This document shows, piece after piece, positions 1 to 8,859 of a stretch of 52,512 bases of DNA (its first letter is position 1; the number at the start of each line of letters is the position of its first letter). The notes below the pieces were generated by a model. That model ran no database searches and had not been told where the DNA came from. It saw nothing but the letters and a program-made list of their open reading frames with translations. The DNA lies in contig CAUZEA010000033.1 in the NCBI GenBank assembly GCA_963578605.1, forward strand, positions 1-52,512, in the 5' to 3' direction. The translations under genes and the position numbers were made by a program. The DNA is from JAKVCB01 sp963578605 (GTDB lineage Bacteria > Planctomycetota > Planctomycetia > Pirellulales > Lacipirellulaceae).

Positions 1-32
1 CAAATTGCTGAACTTACAAATTGCTGAACCGA
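1..32. repeat. 16-nt tandem duplication at the left edge
   Basis: Two head-to-tail copies of a 16-nt unit (1-16 and 17-32) share the core CAAATTGCTGAAC and differ only at the last bases. It may continue beyond the window. It belongs to the same class of short intergenic tandem duplications seen at many other gaps in this window. Confidence 0.6.
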
Positions 33-150
33 GCGACAGGGGCTGCTTAACAGAACGTTGGGACGTTATTTTTCGCGCCCAGCGTGACAGCATCGGTTGA
101 AGGTAATCGCCGGTGCGTTGTTGTTCGCAAACTTGCGAGGGCAGATCACG

Positions 151-3100
151 GTGACTCAACAGCCCCGGTACGGAAAACGATCTCTTGCCTCTTTCCGCTC
201 GCGTTCGCTCCGCGTCGAACAGCTCGAATGTCGTTACTTGCTCGATAGTGGTGGCGTCACACTGACTGACGATCACTTCGACCTGCCGCAAAATGGTTCT
301 CAGGTGGCGCTGGACGTGCTGGCCAACGACCAGTTCGAGGAGACTTACGAGGGACAACGACTCATCACGTCCGTCAGCTACGGTAGCGAAGGAGGTCGCA
401 TCGAGATTGGCGGCAACGGGCAACACACCCTTTACACACCCCCGGCTGATTTCTTTGGGACCGAATCGTTTGTGTACGCGGTCGACAGCGAGTTCACTGC
501 CCAGGTGTTTGTGAAGATTCAGGCACCGCTTGCGTTTGATCACTATGAGATTCCACCCGATGGCGTCACGCGTCAACTCGACGTGCTCGCCAACGATCCT
601 TTCTGGTCGGATTATGATGGCCCACGCCGCATCACGTCTGTCAGCGTGGGTAGCGCCGGAGGAACCGTCCAGATCGGGTCCGATGCACAAACCATTCAGT
701 ACACCCCGCCAGAGGGAGTCTACGACAGAGAGACGTTTATCTACGTGGTCGACGACCTCTATCCGGCCCAGGTCACGATTGAGATTCCGGTGACGCTAAA
801 GAGCGATCAATACGAACTGGTGCAGTACGACCCGCCCACGATACTGAATGTCCTGGCCAACGATCCCTTTTGGCCTGGCTACGGTGGTGCACGACAAATC
901 ACCCACGTTACCGAGAGCCAACTCGGTACCACTTTGGAGATCTCTGCAGACGGTAAATCTATCCTCTACACGCAGGCAGACGATTTCTCTCCCGGACGTT
1001 GGGACTCATTTCGCTATGTTGTCGACGGCAGTTATGAGGCAAGCGTTTCGCTCGTCCTGCATCGGCCCGTGCAAGATGACTTCTTTGAAGTCGATGAAAA
1101 CAGTAGTGGATTTTTCTACAACGTCACGACGAACGATACTTACCGTGATTTGGACAATCGTGAGCACGACATCATTGACCGTGTCACTTCGGTGACCCAG
1201 CCTGAAAGCGGAGGATTGGTCACCATCTATGCCGGTGGTCAGGGTGTTGCCTACACTCCGACAGCCGGGTTCACAGGCAGCGACACTTTTGTTTATGTGG
1301 CCGATGGCACCCATGAGGCAACTGTTCGCGTTCAAGTAACACGCCCAGTGCGCAATGACTACTTGTATGGGGAAATTTTCCAGGACACCCCGGACAACGT
1401 GGCCGATGTGCTGGCGAATGACTTCCTTGGGAACGGATACGATGGCCCCCGGCTGATTACCGAAGTTGGTCCTACTGAGAACGGGGGCGTGGTAACGATC
1501 ATCGACGATGGCAAAGCCATTCTCTACACGCCGGCTCCGGGTTACACCGGACAGGACCGCTTCAGCTATACCGTTGATGACACGCTGCAAGCAAACGCCA
1601 CGGTAAATGTACAAGCGTTAGCTCAGTATGATTCCATCACACTATGCCCCGACCCCACACACAGTGCGTACCCGATCGCTGTACTGACGAACGACCATTT
1701 TGACCAGGGATACCTCGGTCCGGGTGTCATCACCGGCGTGGAGTTAATCAGTGGGAGTGGACAAGCATCGGTCATGGGTGGCTCGTTACTGCTGTTCAAA
1801 CCAGCAGCGGCCGGTTCCCACTCACTTCGTTATACCGTGGACGGGCAGTACGAAACGACGGTATCGGTCTGGATACGTGAACACCTCGATCCCGACCAGA
1901 TGGTGGTGGATCAGAACTCACTGGCCCAAGCGATAAGCCCGCTGGTGAACGACTTTGACCCGGACTATTACTACCTGCAATGCAAGAGCCAGGACTATCC
2001 TGGTGCCCGCCGGATTACCGGCGTCACGCAATCTCAGCATGGCGGCATCGTCAGCCTCGACAACGACGGTCTTAGAGTCCATTACACACCACCGGCTGAC
2101 TTTGTTGGCGGGGACAGCTTCACCTACACCGTCGATGACTTCATGACTGAGACGGTTAACGTGGAAGTGATCCGTCGCGTGCGGGACGATCAGTTCCGTG
2201 TCGATGCCGAAGATGGCCCCCAGGTGCTCCCTGTACTGATCAATGACCTTTTCGGGGCAGATTACACGGGTACCGGACAGATTACCGAAGTCATCCCACC
2301 CTCGGCTGGTGGCACCGTAACAATCGCCCACGATGGCCAGTCGATTGTTTACGCGCCGCCCGTCAATTTTTTCGGAACCGACACATTCACCTACGTTGTT
2401 GATGGGGCACTTAAGGCAGAAGTGAACGTCGTTGTTGATGCAATACGGGACGATCAATTGCCAACCTTTGAGAGTTTTGAATCGTATCGCCAGTTCCTCG
2501 TCGATGACGCATTAGTTCGGTACGAGCATCTCTTTGGCATGACTGCTTGGATCGAGGTCCCATACTACCGTATGGAAATGACTCTTGACTCACAGGGAGC
2601 GTCCCCCGTATCCAACCGCAATCATTCTGAGACCAATGTGCAGGTTGCAGGCGTTGACGAAGGGGATATCGTTGAGTTTGATTCTGACTACTTGTACATG
2701 CTCACCGACAACGAGGTGGTGATTGTTGACGCCTGGCCCGCAGAAGAACTTGAGGTTGCATCTCGGGTCGCTCTCGAAGGGCGCCTGGTTGTCGAATACC
2801 TCCACGGCAACCGATTGACCGTGATTGCCGAGGTCGGTGGTGGATTTATCTACCCAACCTTCGACGACGGTAACGATTGGGTGAGTGACCGATTTTGGCC
2901 ACCCATTACCGAGCCAATCCCTTCGTCGACAATCATCACGGTCATTGACGTAAGCGACCGCGCGGATCCAAGGATCGTACAAACAACCTCTATGGAAGGT
3001 CGATATGTCGATTCGCGCGGGGTAGGCGATTATGTGTATCTGTTGGTTAGCAACGATAATGCCGTCGGACCACGGCCAGAAATCATCGATGACGACGATG

Positions 3101-5388
3101 ATCCAACCACGACCGGAAGATATGAAACCGAAGAGGAATATCTGACCCGAATCATCGCAAATCCGGGGCAGTTCGTGGAGGAGGCTCTGCCAAACTATAC
3201 CACCTACGACTCCGACGGTGAAATGGTCCGTACCGGACTACTAAACATGCCAGAGGATATCTATCAACCAATTGTTCCAGATGCAAGGAACTTGACCACC
3301 GTTGTGTCGTTGAACGTCGAATCGGACGAGCCCGGATTGGCAGATACCTCCGGCGTATACAGCACTGGGGCCAGCGCCATCTACGCTTCACTGAACAACT
3401 TCTATGTTTTCGACACCGACTATTCGGATAAAGACGGAATCGTGACACGGATTGTCAAGTTTGATTGGGATCCCGAATCGGGCGGCGTGAAATTTTCCGC
3501 GACAACTACCGTACCCGGCACTATCCTTAACCAGTTTTCGGCTGATGAAAATGGCGACTACTTGCGAATCGCCACCACCGTGAGCAACAGCTATTCGGGT
3601 AACTGGTCCGGACGCGCCGAGAATATGCTGTTCGTCGTGCAAGAGGATGTCGGCGTATTCGAGTTCGTCGGTAGTCTCCAAAATCTGGCACTTGACGAAA
3701 CGATGCGGTCGGTGCGATTTCTGGGCGACCGGGCGTTTGTCACCACGTTTCGTAATGTCGACCCGTTGTTCGCCATTGATATGAGTGACGCGGCTAATCC
3801 TCATGCGGTCGGACACATCACGCTACCTGGGTTTACCAGCTACATGCACCTTGTCGACCAGGACCATTTGCTTACCGTCGGCCGTAACACGCCCACCGGT
3901 GGGAGCGGCCCGACACAGGTGGCACTTTTTGATATCGCGGAACTCACCCAGCCCCGGAGAATTGCCGAGTACACGTTCCCGAGGTTCTCCACCAGCGAGG
4001 CAGAACTCGATCACCATGCCTTTGGCTACTACGCCGAGCACGGGATGCTAGGTATGCCCGTTGCCAAGCAGTATGTCACGCGCGTTGACGACGACGGTGA
4101 CGGTTACCGCGAAACACGCCGATGGGTACAAGAAAACCAGCTCGCGGTCTTTTCAGTTGACGTCACGGCGAGTGAAACGGCTGATCACCTGGCATTAGTC
4201 TCTGAAATTGACCATGACACACCGGTGCGCCGAAGTGGCTATATTGGCGATAAACTTTACTCGGTTGCAAACGACTCGGTGAAAGCGGTCGCGGTATCGG
4301 ATCCGGCAACCGTGATTGCCGAACTGATCGTCGCGCAAGAGGATGAGCAAAATGACGATCCACCCATTGTGGGCGAGCCATCTGAGAGTCTCGGACTCAA
4401 TGTCATTACTGCTGAGGAGGTAGTGACAGCCTATCCACCAACTCAAAGTGATGACGCCTTTGTTGAAGCAACCGAGCGTGCGCGGACCTATTTGGCGGGA
4501 CAACTGGAACAGGAAGCCGGATCGCCAATGCTGGTGACCACCGAGGTGGTCACGGAAACACAGGGTGAGAATCTTACGGTCGTACTGCAAGTCGGCAACG
4601 ATCTCTACCTGGTTCACTCCAGCAGTGGCGGACTGGTAGAGACCATTCAGGACGGATACGAGTTCCAGGACGCAACTGGTGCATGGCACTCTGTTGAAAC
4701 CGATTTAGTTTTTCCAAATGGTGATTACAACCACAGTGGAACCGTCGACGCGGCCGACTATTCGGTGTGGCAGGACACGTTGGGCCAGGCCGTCATGCCC
4801 TTCTCTGGAGCTGATGGTGATGGCAACGGGATAGTCGACGATTTGGATTACAGCGTGTGGAAGGCTAACTTCGGTAAGACACTGGTTATAAGCAGCGGAT
4901 CAGCGGAGGCCGCCTCTACTTCTGAAAGCCAGTCGGTAGTCCCCTCACCCGCCGCCCCACAGATTGCAGCTTACCCATCGCAAGCGCCGTTACAAAACAT
5001 CGTGCTGACTACAGCCGTCGCGGTCGTTGCGACGCAGCCGGTCAGTGCGGTGACGGAAGTAACAGCCATTCCAATCCAGACGTTTGATGTACCGATTTCT
5101 GCTTTGCGGCGATCCCATTGGGGGTCGTTCATGAGCCCGGCTGGCCAGGTGGTTCCACCCACATCAAGCCACGACGAAGTGGGTGAATCGATCCGCACAC
5201 GTGCATTGACCGACTTCCTGGCCGACCGTCCAGGGGACGACCATCCGATGGATGTCGAAGCGTTTGATGCGTGGACCACTCACCTTGGTCGCGGTCATGA
5301 TGTCGAGGATGACCGCGTCTCCCAGGCTAAGGCTGTCGATGGGTTCTTTGCGGGTATCTTTGGTGACAAACTCCACCCTGTGATTTAA
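151..5388 (+). CDS. Giant secreted protein: eight Ig-like repeats, beta-propeller, dockerin
   Basis: A 1745-residue extracellular protein of unknown role. The N-terminus has the planctomycete leader of giant secreted proteins (LRVEQLECRYLL, about residues 15-30). Eight repeats of about 90 residues follow (about 38-765), each with DVLANDxF, ITxVS, YTPPxxFxGxDxFxYxVD: the Ig/cadherin-like fold of the Big_9 or VCBS type. From about 820 (motif VQVAGVDEGDIVEFD) to about 1380 comes a secreted beta-propeller domain of the PF09826 type. Two dockerin-like calcium loops lie at about 1522-1578 (DYNHSGTVDAADYSVW and DGDGNGIVDDLDYSVW). A 165-residue low-complexity tail carries no PEP-CTERM. GTG 151 is preferred over TTG 97 because GAGG lies 10 nt upstream and the leader then starts MTQQPRYGKRS. 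The metalloprotease gene follows after 47 nt, so co-expression is likely. Adhesion or display is inferred. Confidence 0.85.
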   Translation: MTQQPRYGKRSLASFRSRSLRVEQLECRYLLDSGGVTLTDDHFDLPQNGSQVALDVLANDQFEETYEGQRLITSVSYGSEGGRIEIGGNGQHTLYTPPADFFGTESFVYAVDSEFTAQVFVKIQAPLAFDHYEIPPDGVTRQLDVLANDPFWSDYDGPRRITSVSVGSAGGTVQIGSDAQTIQYTPPEGVYDRETFIYVVDDLYPAQVTIEIPVTLKSDQYELVQYDPPTILNVLANDPFWPGYGGARQITHVTESQLGTTLEISADGKSILYTQADDFSPGRWDSFRYVVDGSYEASVSLVLHRPVQDDFFEVDENSSGFFYNVTTNDTYRDLDNREHDIIDRVTSVTQPESGGLVTIYAGGQGVAYTPTAGFTGSDTFVYVADGTHEATVRVQVTRPVRNDYLYGEIFQDTPDNVADVLANDFLGNGYDGPRLITEVGPTENGGVVTIIDDGKAILYTPAPGYTGQDRFSYTVDDTLQANATVNVQALAQYDSITLCPDPTHSAYPIAVLTNDHFDQGYLGPGVITGVELISGSGQASVMGGSLLLFKPAAAGSHSLRYTVDGQYETTVSVWIREHLDPDQMVVDQNSLAQAISPLVNDFDPDYYYLQCKSQDYPGARRITGVTQSQHGGIVSLDNDGLRVHYTPPADFVGGDSFTYTVDDFMTETVNVEVIRRVRDDQFRVDAEDGPQVLPVLINDLFGADYTGTGQITEVIPPSAGGTVTIAHDGQSIVYAPPVNFFGTDTFTYVVDGALKAEVNVVVDAIRDDQLPTFESFESYRQFLVDDALVRYEHLFGMTAWIEVPYYRMEMTLDSQGASPVSNRNHSETNVQVAGVDEGDIVEFDSDYLYMLTDNEVVIVDAWPAEELEVASRVALEGRLVVEYLHGNRLTVIAEVGGGFIYPTFDDGNDWVSDRFWPPITEPIPSSTIITVIDVSDRADPRIVQTTSMEGRYVDSRGVGDYVYLLVSNDNAVGPRPEIIDDDDDPTTTGRYETEEEYLTRIIANPGQFVEEALPNYTTYDSDGEMVRTGLLNMPEDIYQPIVPDARNLTTVVSLNVESDEPGLADTSGVYSTGASAIYASLNNFYVFDTDYSDKDGIVTRIVKFDWDPESGGVKFSATTTVPGTILNQFSADENGDYLRIATTVSNSYSGNWSGRAENMLFVVQEDVGVFEFVGSLQNLALDETMRSVRFLGDRAFVTTFRNVDPLFAIDMSDAANPHAVGHITLPGFTSYMHLVDQDHLLTVGRNTPTGGSGPTQVALFDIAELTQPRRIAEYTFPRFSTSEAELDHHAFGYYAEHGMLGMPVAKQYVTRVDDDGDGYRETRRWVQENQLAVFSVDVTASETADHLALVSEIDHDTPVRRSGYIGDKLYSVANDSVKAVAVSDPATVIAELIVAQEDEQNDDPPIVGEPSESLGLNVITAEEVVTAYPPTQSDDAFVEATERARTYLAGQLEQEAGSPMLVTTEVVTETQGENLTVVLQVGNDLYLVHSSSGGLVETIQDGYEFQDATGAWHSVETDLVFPNGDYNHSGTVDAADYSVWQDTLGQAVMPFSGADGDGNGIVDDLDYSVWKANFGKTLVISSGSAEAASTSESQSVVPSPAAPQIAAYPSQAPLQNIVLTTAVAVVATQPVSAVTEVTAIPIQTFDVPISALRRSHWGSFMSPAGQVVPPTSSHDEVGESIRTRALTDFLADRPGDDHPMDVEAFDAWTTHLGRGHDVEDDRVSQAKAVDGFFAGIFGDKLHPVI

Positions 5389-5435
5389 TACAGGTGGCTC
5401 TCGCATGGAAGGAATCGGTAGAAGAAAACGGGACT

Positions 5436-6485
5436 ATGCCTCCGGTTGTACGAATTGCTGTTTGCCTGGCAGTTCTCGGTCGTTGCTCCTGGTGCGTCGT
5501 CGACGGAACATACGGCCAGAATCCCCCTTTCTCAGGGACCGCTTATATCCACACCGATATTATCACCGTAGCAGATTGGTCAGCCTTCGACTCGATGACC
5601 TATACGGGGACCGCGAATCGATGGGTGTACGACCGTCGGGCGAATGAATGGCTGTTCCAGCCGATGCATCTGTTCGACGCCACGTTTTTCGATGGGCTCA
5701 CGTCGGAGATCCAGATCAATCCAGAATTCGGCGGGCAATCGGCTGCTGCTATCGAGGCGGACAAATTTGCTCGTGCCGTGGGACGATTACCCACATCCAT
5801 GCGTACTGATGTCGATTCCGTGACCGTTCACAAAGGGCTTGAACCTTTCGGTGGGGGAAACCGAAACATTCTCATCCACACCGATCAGGCCGACGAGTAC
5901 GGTGAATACCTGGAAGAGGTTCTCGTTCACGAAGCAGGCCATACGTCCTATGACGGTGACCACGCTTCATCACCAGGATGGCTGGCTGCCCAGCAGCAGG
6001 ATCCTACATTTATCTCGACCTACGCCAGGGACAATCCGACCAGGGAAGACATCGCCGAGAGTATTTTGCCCTGGTTTGCCCTGCGGTACACCAACGTGCT
6101 CTCTATCGTTCAAATCGATGCCATCAACTCATCGATTCCGAATCGACTTGCATACTTCGATACCTTGCCGTTTCAACTCAACCTGCCGCCAACGATCTCA
6201 GGTGACTTCAATGGCGACGGGTTCGTTGACGCAGCCGATTACACCGTGTGGCAAGACAACCTGGGTAGCCCTTCGGAGGTTCTGAACGGCAACGGCACTG
6301 GCCAGGCAGTGGTTGTGCAAGCTGACTATGACCTTTGGAAATCCCGCCTCGGCGAAATTTCTGCGCCCGCTTCTGAAACGGATGCCGTTCCCGAGCCTTG
6401 CTCTTTGCTGCTATTGGGGCTCGGGCTTGCGATCGTAGTATCAGGCCACCGCAAAGTGGCACACAAGTTGAATCGCTGGATCTAG
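5436..6485 (+). CDS. Secreted HExxH metalloprotease-like protein with dockerin and PEP-CTERM
   Basis: A 349-residue protein with a signal peptide (MPPVVRIAVCLAVLG...), a zinc-protease helix H165-E-A-G-H169 followed by SYDGDH176, a dockerin-type half (GDFNGDGFVDAADYTVW, about 256-280) with a weaker second loop, and a C-terminal PEP-CTERM signal (VPEP near 316, a hydrophobic helix, then basic residues). The spacing of the third histidine is one longer than the metzincin HExxHxxGxxH pattern, so the clan is uncertain. The tail after the hydrophobic helix (GHRKVAHKLNRWI) is longer than usual. An upstream in-frame GTG at 5394 exists, but ATG 5436 gives a normal signal peptide. A peptidase anchored or processed by an exosortase-type system is the likely reading; the target is unknown. 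Confidence 0.75.
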   Translation: MPPVVRIAVCLAVLGRCSWCVVDGTYGQNPPFSGTAYIHTDIITVADWSAFDSMTYTGTANRWVYDRRANEWLFQPMHLFDATFFDGLTSEIQINPEFGGQSAAAIEADKFARAVGRLPTSMRTDVDSVTVHKGLEPFGGGNRNILIHTDQADEYGEYLEEVLVHEAGHTSYDGDHASSPGWLAAQQQDPTFISTYARDNPTREDIAESILPWFALRYTNVLSIVQIDAINSSIPNRLAYFDTLPFQLNLPPTISGDFNGDGFVDAADYTVWQDNLGSPSEVLNGNGTGQAVVVQADYDLWKSRLGEISAPASETDAVPEPCSLLLLGLGLAIVVSGHRKVAHKLNRWI

Positions 6486-6530
6486 CTCTTGGCCCTGCTT
6501 GGCCGTTGGGCCTGTTGGGCCGCAGCTAAT

Positions 6531-6598
6531 CAGTGCCGTCTACAGGTCAGTGCCGTCTACAGGTCAGTGTCGTCTACAGGTCAGTGTCGTCTACAGGC
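6531..6598. repeat. 17-nt tandem repeat, four copies
   Basis: Four contiguous 17-nt units (6531-6547, 6548-6564, 6565-6581, 6582-6598) of CAGTGYCGTCTACAGGT. Units 1-2 carry C and units 3-4 carry T at position 6; the last unit ends in C. There are no spacers, so this is not CRISPR. It lies downstream of the metalloprotease gene and just before a short terminator-like hairpin. Confidence 0.9.
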
Positions 6599-6620
6599 TA
6601 GTGAATGATTGCCTGGAGGC

Positions 6621-6641
6621 CGGCCTTGGGCCGTTTTTTTT
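6621..6641 (+). terminator. Candidate Rho-independent terminator
   Basis: A 5-bp GC stem CGGCC/GGCCG with a TTG loop (6621-6633) is followed at once by eight T (6634-6641). It would end transcripts of the metalloprotease gene before the symporter gene. The stem is short, so strength is uncertain. Confidence 0.45.
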
Positions 6642-6745
6642 ACCGTCGCTGCCAAGATAGATCAATGTGTTGATCGTCGGTCCACAAGAAGACGATGTTG
6701 GGAGGATGGATGCGGCTGGCCTAGGCTGTATGATATACCTCGAAC

Positions 6746-8698
6746 ATGGGTACCTTTACACAACTTGATTTGTGCGTTTTCGTTGGCTCACTGTTGGCAG
6801 TGATGATCGTCGGTTTGTGGGCTGGCCGAAAGGAGGATACGTCCGAGGATTACTACCTGGCGGGCAGGTCGACACGCTGGTGGGGGGTGGCAGGTTCGAT
6901 TTTCGGTTCAAACGTCTCGGCGAATCACATTGTCGGAATGATGGGGGTGGGATTTTCACTCGGCTTTGTTGAGAGCCATTTTGAGATTACGGCAATCGCC
7001 GGTTTGTTGCTCTTGTGCTACGGTTTTCTCCCAGTCTATCGCCGGCTGAATCTTTACACGCTCAGTGAGTATTTGGGTCGGCGGTACAACGAGCCCTGCC
7101 GGGTCATTTATGCCATACTGATGCTCACCACGATTGTGATCATTCAGATGGTGCCGGCTTTTTACATCGGTTCCCGGTCACTCAACATTCTGTTTCTCGA
7201 AGACTCCAAGGTGAGTCCGACGGTGCAGAATGCCTCGCAAGAATCGCAGTCGCCAGCAGGCTCGGTGACAAAAGATGCGGTGCAAGCCGCGGGTACCAAG
7301 CCCCGGGCGGTACGGATTCAAACCCGCTCTTACGTAATTGGGATCCTGGTGATGGCCTTGGTTACCGGTATTTACACGATTGCTGGTGGGCTCAAGGCCG
7401 TGATTGTTACGGATGTTCTGCAGTCGATCATGATGATTACCGCGGCTTTGATTGTGGCCATCTTGACCTTTGGGACAAGTGAAATCGGTGGCTGGTCCGG
7501 GATGATGGCGACCGATCGAGCCGCCGGTGCCATGTCGAAGATGCATCTCTATCTGCCATCGAATCATCCCCAGCGGCCGTGGACCGGGGTGCTTACGGGA
7601 TTGCTCATTTTACATGTAAATTACTGGGGCACCAACCAGTTTATTGTGCAACGCGCTTTGTCGGCACGGAGCGATCGTGACGCTCGCATCGGGATCATTT
7701 TTGCCGGGTTTTTCAAGCTGGCGATCCCGTTCCTTTCCATTGGAACCGGCGTGGCTGCATATTACCTCTTCCTCGAGCAATTTCCCGGCGCACAATTCGA
7801 TGGTGACACGGCCTTCCCGATGCTCATTCGGCAAGTGGTCGCCCCCGTTGGATGTGGAGTCGTTGGGCTGGTTGCGGCGGGCCTTGTGGGAGCGATTCTC
7901 AGCAGCATTGATTCGATGTTGAATTCAGGAGCAACGATCATCACTTTTGATTTATATCGGCGCTATCTGCGGCCCCAGGCCTCTGAAGCCGAACTGATCT
8001 TGGCCGGTCGGTTGTGTATCGCTGTTTTTGTTGGTGGTGCGGCCCTGCTGACGATTTTGGTTATGGACCCAAATCGCGAGGAACATTTTTTCACGTACGT
8101 GGCTAGCCACACGTCCAAGTTGGTGACCGGTATTGTGGTTGCATTCGTGTTGGGAATGTTCTGGCGGCGGGCAACACCAGCGGGTGGTCTGGCTGCAATT
8201 CTGGCGGGAGTGGTGGCAAGCTATTCGGTGGAGGCCATTTACAACAAGTACCTGGGGACGAACGAAACGATAGCTGCAGTACTGGGCACCAAACTCAATT
8301 TCTTTCACAGTGCGTTCATTGCAGCGGTGCTGGCGGCGGTGGTGCACGTTGTGGTCAGCCTCGTAACGCGAGCCGACGCGAAAAAGTCCCTGCTCACCTG
8401 GACCGCGTTGGGCGGGCATGATCCGCTCGTCCTGCGCAGAACCGTCCGTTGGCTGATTGTGTCGCTGGCCATCTATGTCATGCTGGGGATCGCAATCGTT
8501 TATGCGACTTTGACCCCCACCGTTGCAGGAATCGTCGCTGCGACCTGGACCTGGTCGTTATTTTTGGCCAGCGCCAATTCGGCAGTCCGGCAGCGGGACA
8601 AGTCCCAGCAAGGTCCTTGGTCGCTGCTTACCGAAGATCGTACGTGGGCCGGGCTGCTGGCAGCCACGGCGATCTTCATGCTTTACCATTACTATTAG
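6746..8698 (+). CDS. SGLT-type sodium/solute symporter (SSS family)
   Basis: A 650-residue inner-membrane protein with about 13-15 hydrophobic segments of the LeuT-fold SSS family. The N-terminus (LDLCVFVGSLLAVMIVGLWAG) and the segment with GSNVSANHIVGMMGVG are typical of SGLT-like members that take up sugars or related solutes with sodium. A hydrophilic insert at about 150-192 (rich in S, Q, A) breaks the usual helix spacing. ATG 6746 gives the family N-terminus. No ribosome site is visible, and a TATGAT-like hexamer sits only 12 nt upstream, so a leaderless message is possible. It points toward the minus-strand catabolic genes and ends 161 nt from the convergent methyltransferase-like gene. 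The substrate is unknown; a sugar or sugar acid from the neighbouring locus is inferred. Confidence 0.9.
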   Translation: MGTFTQLDLCVFVGSLLAVMIVGLWAGRKEDTSEDYYLAGRSTRWWGVAGSIFGSNVSANHIVGMMGVGFSLGFVESHFEITAIAGLLLLCYGFLPVYRRLNLYTLSEYLGRRYNEPCRVIYAILMLTTIVIIQMVPAFYIGSRSLNILFLEDSKVSPTVQNASQESQSPAGSVTKDAVQAAGTKPRAVRIQTRSYVIGILVMALVTGIYTIAGGLKAVIVTDVLQSIMMITAALIVAILTFGTSEIGGWSGMMATDRAAGAMSKMHLYLPSNHPQRPWTGVLTGLLILHVNYWGTNQFIVQRALSARSDRDARIGIIFAGFFKLAIPFLSIGTGVAAYYLFLEQFPGAQFDGDTAFPMLIRQVVAPVGCGVVGLVAAGLVGAILSSIDSMLNSGATIITFDLYRRYLRPQASEAELILAGRLCIAVFVGGAALLTILVMDPNREEHFFTYVASHTSKLVTGIVVAFVLGMFWRRATPAGGLAAILAGVVASYSVEAIYNKYLGTNETIAAVLGTKLNFFHSAFIAAVLAAVVHVVVSLVTRADAKKSLLTWTALGGHDPLVLRRTVRWLIVSLAIYVMLGIAIVYATLTPTVAGIVAATWTWSLFLASANSAVRQRDKSQQGPWSLLTEDRTWAGLLAATAIFMLYHYY

Positions 8699-8766
8699 TC
8701 GGGGACGACCTGCTGGGTGCACCATACGGCACCTCGGTGTGCGCCTGTCTGCGGGTGTCCGGCGCC

Positions 8767-8800
8767 TGTCTGGAATCGGGTGTTGTCTGGAATCGGGTGT
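8767..8800. repeat. 17-nt tandem duplication between convergent genes
   Basis: Two exact contiguous copies of TGTCTGGAATCGGGTGT (8767-8783, 8784-8800). A degenerate relative (GCGCCTGTCTGCGGGTGTCC, 8741-8760) sits just before them. The repeat lies in the 161-nt gap between the symporter and the convergent URO-D-like gene. Confidence 0.85.
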
Positions 8801-8859
8801 AGCGTACTACCATGCTCAACGCGTACCAGCCCAAGAGCAGCTACGGGCAAACGTTCCCT

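Noticed and set aside
1006..1614. 202-codon antisense frame inside the giant Ig-repeat gene
   Set aside because: It mirrors the repeat coding sequence of the plus strand and shows no domain of its own.
6531..6598. CRISPR-like array
   Set aside because: Units are contiguous with no spacers, only 17 nt long, and no cas genes are near.
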